From: Candidatus Pullilachnospira intestinigallinarum | Lineage (GTDB): Bacteria > Bacillota > Clostridia > Lachnospirales > Lachnospiraceae | DNA length: 57,861 nt | Reading direction: 5' to 3' | Assembly: GCA_018711275.1 (NCBI GenBank) | Contig: DVIN01000053.1 | Span: 1 to 57,861, forward strand | Part shown: positions 50,019 through 57,861 of the stretch, in pieces | How the letters are laid out: every line of letters begins with the position of its first letter | Position numbering within the stretch: position 1 is the stretch's first letter | Made by a program: the position numbers and the translations under genes | Notes under the pieces: model-generated | What the model was told of the DNA's origin: nothing | Database searches by the model: none | Seen by the model: the letters and a program-made list of their open reading frames with translations, nothing else

Positions 50019-50780
50019 ATGAAAGTATATGAAATCTGTTTTAGTCCCACCGGAGGGACGAAAAAAGCGGCGGATATGCTGGCAGAGGCGTTGTCAGATG
50101 AGATTCAGGCGGTGGATCTGACAGATGGCAAAGGCAGTTTTTCGGATATCACACTGGAGAAGAAAGATGTGGCCCTGATTGCAGTGCCTTCCTATGGAGG
50201 CCGCGTGCCGCAGCCGGCGATACAGAGACTTTCCATGATTCACGGGAACGGAGCCCGGGCAGTGCTTGTCTGTGTTTACGGAAACCGGGCGTATGAAGAT
50301 ACGCTGGCGGAGCTGCAGGATACCGCGAAACAGTCTGGCTTCTGTGTGATTTCCGCCGTTTCTGCCATCGCGGAGCACTCCATTGTCCGTCAGATCGCCG
50401 CAGGCCGCCCGGATGTACAGGATCAGAAAACACTCCGGGAGTTTGCCGGAAAAATCCGGACAAAACTGGAGGCGGAAGACAACTCGGAGCCGGCCATCCC
50501 CGGAAACCGTCCATACAAAAAAGGCGGCGGTGCGGGCATGGTACCCAAACCCGGGAAAAAGTGCGTAAAATGCGGCCTTTGTTCCGAAAAATGTCCCGTG
50601 CAGGCCATTGATCCGGAGGATCCGGGGAAGGTCGATGCAAAAACCTGTATTTCGTGTATGCGCTGTGTGGCGATCTGCCCCCATTCCGCAAGGGAAGTGA
50701 ACCGCGTGATGCTTTCTGCTGCCAGTGTCATGCTGAAAAAAGCATGCGCGGGGCGGAAAGAATGTGAGCTGTATATTTAA
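50019..50780 (+). CDS. EFR1-family flavodoxin/ferredoxin protein
   Basis: A 253-residue fusion of an N-terminal flavodoxin-like domain (ICFSPTGGTKKAA FMN phosphate loop, VPSYGGRVPQPA) and a C-terminal 2[4Fe-4S] ferredoxin domain with CVKCGLCSEKCPV and CISCMRCVAICP. It would carry low-potential electrons; the partner is unknown. ATG 50019 is preceded by GGAGG; the open frame extends 27 bases upstream. Regulation by the divergent Rrf2 protein suggests a role in redox or iron-sulfur stress. Confidence 0.9.
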   Translation: MKVYEICFSPTGGTKKAADMLAEALSDEIQAVDLTDGKGSFSDITLEKKDVALIAVPSYGGRVPQPAIQRLSMIHGNGARAVLVCVYGNRAYEDTLAELQDTAKQSGFCVISAVSAIAEHSIVRQIAAGRPDVQDQKTLREFAGKIRTKLEAEDNSEPAIPGNRPYKKGGGAGMVPKPGKKCVKCGLCSEKCPVQAIDPEDPGKVDAKTCISCMRCVAICPHSAREVNRVMLSAASVMLKKACAGRKECELYI

Positions 50781-50977
50781 ACGTATTGCTGTCTGAAAAA
50801 TCCGCAGACTTCCGATCTGTTTTTCGTATAATTGCGTCATCTGCCCGGAAAGATATTTTCTGGTTTTTTTCCTGCCGGAATCGTGCTATACTATCTAGTA
50901 ATGGAAAACCCTGAAGCTGATTTGCCTCTGGTTTCAGGGAGGGGGAGTATGTGATGGGCGGAGCCATATAAGCGGCG

Positions 50978-52177
50978 ATGCGGAAAAGAGGTTTTATGCA
51001 GAAATCGGCGGTAAAAAAGAAAACAAAGGTCCGCACGGGGAGGCGGACGGCAGATTATTACGATTATAATCTTCTTGCAGCGGTGATTCTTCTGGTCTGT
51101 TTCGGGCTGGTGATGCTCTACAGCACCAGTTCCTATGAGGCCCAGCTGAAGTTTAACGGAAATGACATGTACTATTTCGGCAGACAGGCGGTGATTAGCG
51201 CGGGAGCCATCGTGCTGGCGGTGCTGGTATCCCGGCTGGATTACCATCTGCTGATTCCGGTGGCCGGCCTGGCCTATGTGGGATCACTGGTGCTGATGGC
51301 CATGGTGAAGTATACGCCGCTGGGCGTGTCGGCTTACGGCGCCAGAAGATGGCTGAATCTGGGAATACAGTTTCAGCCGTCGGAGATTGCGAAGATTGCG
51401 GTGATCATTTATCTTCCGGTGGTGATTATCAAGATGGGACGCCAGTTCAGAACGCTGAAAGCGGTGGTGGTACTGCTGGCGCTGGGAGTCCTTCAGGCAT
51501 TTGCGGCCCTGTTCTGGACGGATAACCTGAGTACGGGTCTGATTATCGGCGGGATTGCAGTGGTTGTGATTTTTATCGCGCATCCGGATACCAAATGGTT
51601 TGTGGGAATCGGAAGCGGTGCGGCTGCTTTGGTGTGCGTCGTGGTGGCTTATATGGGGATGACCATGACCACCAGCGACAACTTCCGTATCCGGAGAATC
51701 CTTTCCTGGCTGCATCCGGAGGAAAACATGTCCGGCGGCGGTTACCAGGTGATGCAGTCTCTGTACGCCATCGGAAGCGGCGGATTTTTCGGAAAAGGGC
51801 TGGGAAACAGCGCCCAGAAGCTGGGAACGATACCGGAAGCCCAAAATGACATGATTTTTTCCATTGTCTGTGAGGAGCTGGGAGTTTTTGGCGGTGTATT
51901 GCTGATTCTGATGTTCCTGTATCTTTTGTACCGGCTGTTTTTCATCGCGCAGAACGCGCCGGATCTTTACGGAACACTGATTGTAAGCGGTATTTTCGCG
52001 CATATCGCCCTTCAGGTTATCCTGAATATCTGTGTGGTGATTAACCTGATGCCGACCACCGGAATCACGCTGCCGTTTGTCAGCTACGGAGGAACCTCCA
52101 TCCTTTTCCTTATGATGGAGATTGCCATTGCCCTCAGCGTCTCCCGCAAGATTCGTTTCAAGGATGCGCAGGAATAG
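50978..52177 (+). CDS. SEDS-family FtsW/SpoVE/RodA peptidoglycan glycosyltransferase
   Basis: A 399-residue protein with about 10 membrane helices. SEDS signatures: YSTSSYEA, RRWLNLGIQFQPSEIAK, the catalytic-loop Asp in WTDNLSTG, and GTIPEAQNDMIFSIVCEELG and FVSYGGTS at the end. It polymerises lipid II with a partner class B PBP in division, elongation or spore cortex synthesis; which cannot be decided. An AGAGG before the in-frame ATG at 50996 makes that an alternative start. A hairpin CCCTGAA/TTTCAGGG lies in the leader (about 50908-50940) and a TATACT at about 50887. Confidence 0.9.
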   Translation: MRKRGFMQKSAVKKKTKVRTGRRTADYYDYNLLAAVILLVCFGLVMLYSTSSYEAQLKFNGNDMYYFGRQAVISAGAIVLAVLVSRLDYHLLIPVAGLAYVGSLVLMAMVKYTPLGVSAYGARRWLNLGIQFQPSEIAKIAVIIYLPVVIIKMGRQFRTLKAVVVLLALGVLQAFAALFWTDNLSTGLIIGGIAVVVIFIAHPDTKWFVGIGSGAAALVCVVVAYMGMTMTTSDNFRIRRILSWLHPEENMSGGGYQVMQSLYAIGSGGFFGKGLGNSAQKLGTIPEAQNDMIFSIVCEELGVFGGVLLILMFLYLLYRLFFIAQNAPDLYGTLIVSGIFAHIALQVILNICVVINLMPTTGITLPFVSYGGTSILFLMMEIAIALSVSRKIRFKDAQE

Positions 52178-52197
52178 AGAAAGTTCGCATAAATGGG

Positions 52198-52252
52198 TTG
52201 ACAAACCTATGAGGAATCGCTATACTTGCGGTACAGAAAAGGTTTTAAACCT
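52198..52252 (+). promoter_or_regulatory. Promoter and palindromic operator of acpP
   Basis: TTGACA (52198-52203), 17 bases, TATACT (52221-52226). The dyad AGGTTTTAAACCT (52240-52252) follows the -10 by 13 bases, the same relative place as the FabT-like box of fabH, but its sequence is different. It could be a fatty-acid regulator site. Confidence 0.7.
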
Positions 52253-52278
52253 AATTCTTTAAAGGAGTCGAGGAAGTT

Positions 52279-52512
52279 ATGTTGGAAAAAATGAAGCAGA
52301 TTATTGCAGAGCAGCTGAACTGCGATGAGGGGACCATCGGTATGGAAACTTCTTTTAAAGATGACCTGGGTGCCGATTCCCTGGACCTGTTCGAACTGGT
52401 GATGGCTTTGGAAGAAGAATATGGCATCGAGATCCCGGCAGAAGAACTGACAGAGCTGGAAACCGTCGGTGATGTTGTAGAATATCTGAAGAACAAGGGT
52501 GTGGAGGATTGA
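52279..52512 (+). CDS. acpP: Acyl carrier protein
   Basis: A 77-residue acidic ACP with the phosphopantetheine serine S34 in [12 protein letters not shown]. It carries acyl chains in fatty acid synthesis. AAAGGAGTCGAGG precedes ATG. It is monocistronic, outside any fab cluster, with its own promoter and terminator. A phosphopantetheinyl transferase that could activate it is encoded 4.2 kb downstream. Confidence 0.95.
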   Translation: MLEKMKQIIAEQLNCDEGTIGMETSFKDDLGADSLDLFELVMALEEEYGIEIPAEELTELETVGDVVEYLKNKGVED

Positions 52513-52529
52513 TCCACACCTTTTCTTTT
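52498..52529 (+). terminator. Terminator of acpP overlapping its stop
   Basis: GGTGTGGA/TCCACACC 8-bp stem with a T-rich tail; the left arm is within the last codons of acpP. Confidence 0.85.
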
Positions 52530-52571
52530 CGCAAAGCACAGGGAATCCGGCAGGTATCCCGGCAAAATCCG

Positions 52572-52600
52572 TTGAATTCCCCGACGGATTGAAGTATAAT
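52572..52600 (+). promoter_or_regulatory. Promoter of the Sir2-like gene
   Basis: TTGAAT (52572-52577), 17-base spacer, TATAAT (52595-52600), 50 bases before the start codon. Confidence 0.75.
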
Positions 52601-52649
52601 AAGAAAGCCGCGAAAACGGCCGGATACTGATGAAATCAGGAGGGATAGT

Positions 52650-53375
52650 ATGAGCCTTGAAGGAGTAAAAAAGGCTATTGCAGACAGCAGAAATCTGGTC
52701 TGCCTGCTGGGAAGGGGCGTCAGCCTGGATACCGGATGTGACGCTTATGGGGGCGACGAGTTCGCCTATGATGTGGAGCAGAAGTACGGCTGCTCCCCGG
52801 AGGAAATATTCTCCAGTTCCTGTCTGAATACGAGACCCAGAAAATTTTTTGAATATTACAAGGCCGAGATTCTGCAAAAACGCGGAGAACCCAATGCCTG
52901 TCATGCGGTGCTGTCCAGGCTTGAACAGGACGGCAGGCTGCGGGCGATCATTACCCGGGGAATATTCGGGCTGGCAAGGAGAGGAGGCTGTAAAAATGTT
53001 ATCAGTCTTCACGGAACCATCTACGAAAATTACTGCACACACTGCGGTGAGAAATATCCCATCGATTATATGATGAAGGGAAATCCCATCCCTTTCTGTG
53101 AAAAATGCGGATCCATGGTGCGCCCGGGCATTGTGCTGGGCGGCGAGATGCTGGATAATCACAAGGTGACGGAAGCGGCCAGATTCATCGGAGAGGCGGA
53201 TACGCTGCTGGTGCTGGGCTGCAGATTAAATGACGATCTGTGCATTTACGGAAGAAGATATTTTTCCGGAAAACGTCTGATACTGATTCACGATACGCCG
53301 CATTATCTGGATGAAGAGGCAGATTTTACCTGTATCGGACAGCCCAAGGACATCCTTCCGCAGATTTATCCGTAA
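52650..53375 (+). CDS. Sir2-family protein with degraded NAD-binding motifs
   Basis: A 241-residue sirtuin-fold protein. The catalytic-type His is present (H121 in SLHGTIYE), as are the four zinc Cys (C129, C132, C150, C153) and RPGIVLGGE. However, the GAGxS...GIPDFR motif reads GRGVSLDTGCDAYGG (21-35) and TQNIDGLH reads TRGIFGLA (102-109), so the Ala, Asp, Phe, Arg, Asn and Asp residues that hold NAD are replaced. It is probably not a standard deacetylase; an altered ligand or a structural role is possible. AGGAGG precedes ATG 52650. It is upstream of gltX. Confidence 0.85.
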   Translation: MSLEGVKKAIADSRNLVCLLGRGVSLDTGCDAYGGDEFAYDVEQKYGCSPEEIFSSSCLNTRPRKFFEYYKAEILQKRGEPNACHAVLSRLEQDGRLRAIITRGIFGLARRGGCKNVISLHGTIYENYCTHCGEKYPIDYMMKGNPIPFCEKCGSMVRPGIVLGGEMLDNHKVTEAARFIGEADTLLVLGCRLNDDLCIYGRRYFSGKRLILIHDTPHYLDEEADFTCIGQPKDILPQIYP

Positions 53376-53464
53376 AAAGCGCGGCGGCGGCCGGAGAACG
53401 CCGGCTGCCTGGGAACCTATGCGTTTAAAGATCAGAAAAATAAAAATACAGGAGCGAGAAAATT

Positions 53465-54925
53465 ATGACTACAGTAAAAACAAGATTTGCGCCCAGTCCC
53501 ACAGGAAGAATGCATGTGGGAAATCTGAGAACGGCACTTTATGCATACCTGGTGGCGAAGCATGCGGGAGGAAAGTTCATGCTGCGCATTGAGGATACCG
53601 ATCAGGAGCGTTTTATGGAAGGCGCGCTGGAGATTATCTACCGCACGCTGGAGCAGACGGGACTGATCCCTGACGAGGGGCCGGACAAGGACGGAGGCGT
53701 GGGACCTTATGTGCAGAGTGAGCGCACGGCCCAGGGCATCTATATGAAATACGCGAAACAGCTGATTGATCAGGGCGACGCCTATTACTGCTTCTGTACC
53801 AAGGAGCGGCTGGACTCTCTGAGAACCACCGTGGCCGGAAAAGAGATTTCCATCTATGACAAGCATTGTCTGCACCTTTCCAAAGAGGAAATCGAGGCAA
53901 ATCTGGCAGCGGGGAAACCGTATGTGATTCGTATGAATATGCCTACGGAGGGAACCACCACCTTCCACGATGAACTGTACGGGGATATTACGGTCAATAA
54001 TAACGAACTGGACGACATGATCCTCATCAAGTCCGACGGATACCCCACCTATAACTTTGCCAATGTGGTGGATGATCATCTGATGGGAATCACCCATGTG
54101 GTACGGGGAAACGAATATCTGTCCTCAGCGCCCAAATATAACCGGCTGTATGAGGCCTTCGGATGGGAGGTGCCGGTATACATTCACTGTCCGCTGATCA
54201 CCAACGAGGAGCATCAGAAGCTCTCCAAGCGTTCCGGCCATTCCTCCTATGAGGATCTGCTGGATCAGGGATTTCTGACGGAGGCCATTGTGAACTTTGT
54301 GGCGCTTCTGGGCTGGAGTCCTGCGGGGGACAACGAGCTGTTTACCCTGGAAGAGCTGGTGAAGGAATTCGATTATCACCGGATCAGCAAATCCCCGGCG
54401 GTGTTCGACATGGTGAAGCTGAGATGGATGAACGGGGAATATATGAAAAAGATGGACGATGAGAAGTTCTATGAGATGGCGCTTCCCTATATTCGTCAGG
54501 TGATCACCAAAGACCTGGATCTCCATAAAATCGCGGCTATGGTGAAAACCCGTATCGAGGTATTTCCGGATATTCCCGGTCACATTGATTTCTTTGAGAA
54601 AATGCCGGAGTATGACGTATCCATGTACCGTCATAAAAAGATGAAAACCACTGAGGAGAGTTCTCTGGCTCTGCTTCAGGAGGTGCTGCCCCTTCTGGAA
54701 GCGCAGGAGGATTATTCCAACGACGCCCTTTTTGCCCTGCTTTCTGCCTACGGCAAGGAAAAGGGATACAAGACCGGCTTCGTGATGTGGCCCATCCGCA
54801 CCGCTTTGTCCGGAAAACAGATGACCCCGGCGGGGGCTACGGAGATTCTGGAGGTGCTGGGCAAGGAGGAAAGCCTGACACGTCTCCGGGCGGCCATTGA
54901 CAAACTGAAACAGGAAGCCGTATGA
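53465..54925 (+). CDS. gltX: Glutamyl-tRNA synthetase
   Basis: A 486-residue class I synthetase charging tRNA-Glu (and, in bacteria with the transamidation route, tRNA-Gln). The HIGH-type motif is [11 protein letters not shown] near the N-terminus, the KMSKS-type motif is KLSKRSG (about 255-261), and the C-terminal anticodon-binding region is complete. AGGAGCGAG precedes the ATG. It overlaps the helicase gene by 4 bases. Confidence 0.95.
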   Translation: MTTVKTRFAPSPTGRMHVGNLRTALYAYLVAKHAGGKFMLRIEDTDQERFMEGALEIIYRTLEQTGLIPDEGPDKDGGVGPYVQSERTAQGIYMKYAKQLIDQGDAYYCFCTKERLDSLRTTVAGKEISIYDKHCLHLSKEEIEANLAAGKPYVIRMNMPTEGTTTFHDELYGDITVNNNELDDMILIKSDGYPTYNFANVVDDHLMGITHVVRGNEYLSSAPKYNRLYEAFGWEVPVYIHCPLITNEEHQKLSKRSGHSSYEDLLDQGFLTEAIVNFVALLGWSPAGDNELFTLEELVKEFDYHRISKSPAVFDMVKLRWMNGEYMKKMDDEKFYEMALPYIRQVITKDLDLHKIAAMVKTRIEVFPDIPGHIDFFEKMPEYDVSMYRHKKMKTTEESSLALLQEVLPLLEAQEDYSNDALFALLSAYGKEKGYKTGFVMWPIRTALSGKQMTPAGATEILEVLGKEESLTRLRAAIDKLKQEAV

Positions 54926-56769
54926 AATTCAACAAAGAACAGCAGCTGGCAGTGTCTCACCGGGAAGGCCCCATGCTGGTTCTGGCGGGACCGGGATCCG
55001 GCAAGACCGCGGTGATCACCCACCGGACACAGCAGCTGATTGCAGATTATGGAATTGCTCCCTCCTCGATTCTGGTCGTCACCTTTACAAAGGCGGCGGC
55101 CGGACAGATGAGGGAGCGTTTTTTAAAACTGACAGGTCAGTCCGCCACCCAGGTGACGTTCGGAACCTTCCACGGGATTTTTTACGGGATTCTCCGGCAG
55201 GCCTATGGCATCACCTCCGCCAATATCGCCGGCGAGGAAGAACGGCTGGGAATTCTCAGGCGGCTGATTCAGAAAACCTCCATGGATGTGGACGATGAAA
55301 ATGATCTCATCGAGGCGGTAAGCCGGGAGATCAGCATGGTAAAAAACGGGAGGATTTCCCTGGATCATTACTATTCTCAGAGCTGTCCGGACGAAGAATT
55401 CCGAAGAATTTTTCAGGAATATGAACGGCTGCTTCACGGAAAGCGGCTGCTGGATTTTGACGATCTGATGGTTTACTGCTGGAAACTGTTTCTCAGACAT
55501 CCGGAAATTCTGGCGGCCTGGCAGAAAAAGTTCCGGTATATTCTGGTGGATGAGTTTCAGGATGTGAACCAGCTGCAGTATGATATCGTGAAGCTTCTGG
55601 CACTGCCGGAAAATAATCTGTTTATCGTGGGAGATGACGATCAGTCCATCTACCGGTTCCGGGGCGCCCGGCCGGAGATCATGCTGAATTTCCCCAGGGA
55701 ATTTCCCCAGGCCCGACAGGTGGTGCTGAAAACCAATTACCGGTGCAGCGGGGAGATTGTGGAAAAAACCCAGAACCTGATCCGGCACAATGAGGCCCGC
55801 TATGAAAAGGATCTGACCGCCGTCCGAAGCCGGGGGACGCCGGTGGAGATCCGGGGATTTGCCAACGAAAGCCTGGAGACTTCTTGGTTGCTGGAACAGA
55901 TCCGGAAGGACGTGGCGGAAGGCTGTCCGTTGCGGCAGATTGCCGTCTTGTTCCGCACCAATGTGGGAAGCCGGATGACGGTGGAGCGGCTGATGGAATA
56001 CAACCTGCCCTTTACCATGCGGGATGTGCTGCCAAACCTGTATGAACACTGGCTGACAAAAAATATGATCGCCTATATGCATCTGGCCATGGGAGGCAGG
56101 CGGAGGGAGGATTTTCTGGCGGTGATGAACCGGCCCAACCGGTATCTGTCCCGGGAAGCCTTCTATGAAAAAAACATGCCCTTTGAGATTCTTTACCAGT
56201 TCTACGAGGGCAAGGAGTGGATGTGCGACCGAATCGAAAAGTTCGAGCATGATGTGAAGATGATGAAAGACATGACGCCCTATGCGGCCATCAATTATAT
56301 CCGGTATGCCGTCGGCTACGATGAATTCCTGAAGGAATATGCCAGAGCGAGGAAGCTGAAGGAAGAAGAACTTTTTGATCTCCTCCAGGAGATCCAGGAG
56401 AGCGCCAGGGGATACCGGACGTATCAGGAATGGTTTGATTATATGGAGGAATATAAGGAGAAGCTGAAGGAGCATGCGGAACAGATCCGTCGGCAGACAG
56501 AGGCAGTCACCGTCTCCACCCTCCACAGTGTCAAGGGACTGGAATTCGACAGAGTCTACATTATGAATGTCAATGAGGGCAGTATCCCTTACCATAAAGC
56601 AGTGCTGGACGCGGAGGTGGAGGAAGAGCGGCGGATGTTTTATGTGGGAATGACCAGAGCCAGGGAAAAGCTGGAGCTGTATTTTATCCGGGAACGTTTC
56701 GGAAAAGAAAAACAGCCCTCCCGGTTTCTGGAGGAACTGAAGGAGGGGCCGGATGAAGGACGTAATTGA
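54922..56769 (+). CDS. UvrD/PcrA-type ATP-dependent DNA helicase
   Basis: A 615-residue superfamily 1A helicase. Motifs: Q-motif NKEQQLAV, Walker [11 protein letters not shown] (22-31), Ia [41 protein letters not shown] region [20 protein letters not shown] and [13 protein letters not shown]. It is shorter than PcrA (about 740 residues) and lacks much of the 2B and C-terminal parts, a small UvrD-like form common in Clostridia. It probably acts in repair or clearing of DNA intermediates. It overlaps gltX and the next gene. Confidence 0.9.
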   Translation: MKFNKEQQLAVSHREGPMLVLAGPGSGKTAVITHRTQQLIADYGIAPSSILVVTFTKAAAGQMRERFLKLTGQSATQVTFGTFHGIFYGILRQAYGITSANIAGEEERLGILRRLIQKTSMDVDDENDLIEAVSREISMVKNGRISLDHYYSQSCPDEEFRRIFQEYERLLHGKRLLDFDDLMVYCWKLFLRHPEILAAWQKKFRYILVDEFQDVNQLQYDIVKLLALPENNLFIVGDDDQSIYRFRGARPEIMLNFPREFPQARQVVLKTNYRCSGEIVEKTQNLIRHNEARYEKDLTAVRSRGTPVEIRGFANESLETSWLLEQIRKDVAEGCPLRQIAVLFRTNVGSRMTVERLMEYNLPFTMRDVLPNLYEHWLTKNMIAYMHLAMGGRRREDFLAVMNRPNRYLSREAFYEKNMPFEILYQFYEGKEWMCDRIEKFEHDVKMMKDMTPYAAINYIRYAVGYDEFLKEYARARKLKEEELFDLLQEIQESARGYRTYQEWFDYMEEYKEKLKEHAEQIRRQTEAVTVSTLHSVKGLEFDRVYIMNVNEGSIPYHKAVLDAEVEEERRMFYVGMTRAREKLELYFIRERFGKEKQPSRFLEELKEGPDEGRN

Positions 56770-57412
56770 GATTCGATGGGCCGCTCTTGAAACGTGGAAG
56801 GAGGGCGCCGGCAGAGACGAACCGGTATCCGAAAGAACCGGCGTGCCGGAAGCGGCTGGCAAAAAATCCCCTTCGCTGTCCGCCAGAGTACGGCAGGGGC
56901 GCCGGCTTTCCCTTCTGGGGAGAGAACTTCTTGCGGAGATTCTTCTGGAGAAGTACGGGATTGACCTGCCCCGGGAGCCTGCGCCCATTGCCCGGCATCC
57001 GCTGGGAAAACCTTATCTGTCCGGCCATGAGGGGCTGTATTTTTCCATCAGCCATTCCGCCTGCTGGGCAGCCTGCGCGGTGGGCCGGATCCCGCTGGGG
57101 CTGGACATCCAGTATCGGAAGAAAAAAAAGACAGAGCTGCTGGCAGCCAGGATTCTTTCCGCGCAGGAGTATGCCATATATGAAACGGCCGGGGACCGGG
57201 AATTCTGTTTCTACGATTTCTGGGTAAAAAAAGAAAGCTATCTGAAATACACCGGAGAGGGGATCCGAAGGGATCTGCGGACCGTCACCGGTGAGGACGG
57301 CCGTTTTTTCTTCCTTCCGCAGATGATTCCGGACTGCGCGGCGGCCTTGTGCGTGCCTGCCGGCTGGGACGGAGTGCTACAGATAACAGAAAAGGCTTCG
57401 GGAAATGTGTGA
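56753..57412 (+). CDS. 4'-phosphopantetheinyl transferase (Sfp-type)
   Basis: A 219-residue transferase that moves phosphopantetheine from CoA to carrier proteins. The Sfp motifs are visible: ISHSACWAACAV, LGLDIQYRKK (metal-binding Asp; the usual second acidic residue is Gln here) and FWVKKESYLKYTGEG (usual WxxKEAxxK). The N-terminal 60 residues are extra and charged. It overlaps the helicase gene by 17 bases. acpP 4 kb upstream is a likely substrate, although a separate AcpS-type enzyme usually serves it. Confidence 0.88.
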   Translation: MKDVIEIRWAALETWKEGAGRDEPVSERTGVPEAAGKKSPSLSARVRQGRRLSLLGRELLAEILLEKYGIDLPREPAPIARHPLGKPYLSGHEGLYFSISHSACWAACAVGRIPLGLDIQYRKKKKTELLAARILSAQEYAIYETAGDREFCFYDFWVKKESYLKYTGEGIRRDLRTVTGEDGRFFFLPQMIPDCAAALCVPAGWDGVLQITEKASGNV

Positions 57413-57435
57413 TTCCCGGAGCTTTTTGTTTTTTG
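57391..57435 (+). terminator. Terminator at the end of the PPTase gene
   Basis: GGGAA/TTCCC core extended by GCTTC/GGAGC pairing, then a long T-rich tract; the stop codon is in the loop. Confidence 0.8.
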
Positions 57436-57505
57436 GAGCAGGCGACGTTTCCCCGTTCATAATCTCTGCCTGTCCACATATATTAATTTTAAGAGGTGAT
57501 GAAGG

Positions 57506-57861
57506 ATGAGACGGGAGGAGGTTATCCGAATGTTTCCGGAAAAAATCCGCGGAATTCTGGAAAAAGCGGAGTGGGATCCCGACAGACTGCAGGAAATCCG
57601 TCTTCGGACAGGAAAACCGCTGCTGTTTGTGATGGCAGGAAGGGAATATTTCCTTTCCTCCCAAGGAAGTGTCAGCCGGAAACCGGATGGCGCTTATCTG
57701 CCGGAGGCCGCGGATATCCGACAGACCATGGAATATCTGGGAAAATATTCGCTTTACGCCTATGAGGAGGAACTGCGACAGGGATTTCTTACCGTACAGG
57801 GAGGACATCGGGTGGGGGTATCAGGGAAAATTATTCTGGATCAGAACCGGGTGAAAGGCAT
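57506..57861 (+). CDS. spoIIIAA: Stage III sporulation protein AA (5' part, cut by window end)
   Basis: The first 118 codons of SpoIIIAA, an ATPase of the SpoIIIAA-AH 'feeding tube' that joins mother cell and forespore. MRREEVIRMFPEKIRGIL, then LQEIRLRTGKPLLFVMAGREYFL and GGHRVGVSGKIILD match the N-terminal domain; the Walker A motif would lie beyond the window. The ATG at 57506 follows AAGAGGTGATGAAGG. It probably begins the spoIIIA operon; sigma-E control is expected from the family. Confidence 0.9.
   Translation, partial: MRREEVIRMFPEKIRGILEKAEWDPDRLQEIRLRTGKPLLFVMAGREYFLSSQGSVSRKPDGAYLPEAADIRQTMEYLGKYSLYAYEEELRQGFLTVQGGHRVGVSGKIILDQNRVKG

Overview
The window is a chromosomal segment of an anaerobic, spore-forming Clostridia, most likely a Lachnospiraceae member. 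The evidence is the nusA-ylxR-ylxQ-infB-rbfA-nrnA-truB-ribF order, spore genes (cotJA/cotJB/cotJC and the start of spoIIIAA), an anaerobic ribonucleotide reductase activase, an EFR1-type ferredoxin protein and a moderately high-GC chromosome. The genus cannot be fixed from sequence alone.

Layout. 1-9.4 kb: transcription/translation operon (nusA to ribF) followed by a Na/Pi cotransporter. 9.4-13.3 kb: rpsO, pnp, nrdG and a dUTPase. 13.3-17.9 kb: the high-affinity phosphate system pstSCAB-phoU, behind a structured RNA-like segment with a terminator and a four-repeat PHO box. 18-36 kb: mixed metabolic genes (DUF1292 protein, ilvE, arginine/lysine-type decarboxylase, exoA, a GH13 debranching-enzyme homologue lacking its catalytic residues, DUF5662, an aminotransferase, putP, fabH with a FabT-like palindrome, an ABC-F protein, a YihS-like isomerase, a PTS enzyme I, an acyltransferase and a GDSL hydrolase). 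Convergent pairs are mostly separated by long hairpin bidirectional terminators.

36.6-48.25 kb: an 11.6-kb integrated element inside the spore-coat gene cotJC. Its ends can be placed to a GG/CC dinucleotide. Joining the outer sequences restores a 215-codon in-frame CotJC with its metal-ligand motifs, so the element resembles the 'skin' elements that interrupt sporulation genes. It encodes a large serine recombinase next to one end, a small protein that could be its directionality factor, a Rep protein with HUH endonuclease and superfamily 3 helicase motifs like CRESS-DNA virus/plasmid Reps, an FtsK/TcpA-like coupling ATPase, several unrecognised small proteins, an XRE repressor with twin operators, and cargo that includes a repetitive cell-surface protein. 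No VirB4-like or other conjugation channel gene is visible, so an integrative mobilizable element is the best fit. Two duplicated blocks with 5-bp-phased NNNAC arrays lie downstream of rep. A repeated motif (GCACATCACAAGTCAA-like) flanks the recombinase promoter and recurs beside the attachment arm at the far end.

48.25-57.86 kb: cotJC 5' half, cotJB and cotJA; tRNA-Ala(GGC); an Rrf2 regulator divergent from an EFR1 flavodoxin/ferredoxin gene with two identical-architecture operators; ftsW/spoVE-like; acpP; a Sir2 homologue with a degraded NAD-binding site; gltX; a UvrD/PcrA-type helicase; a phosphopantetheinyl transferase; and the 5' part of spoIIIAA, cut by the window end.

Family assignments were made by eye from motifs. 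No database search or structure prediction was run.
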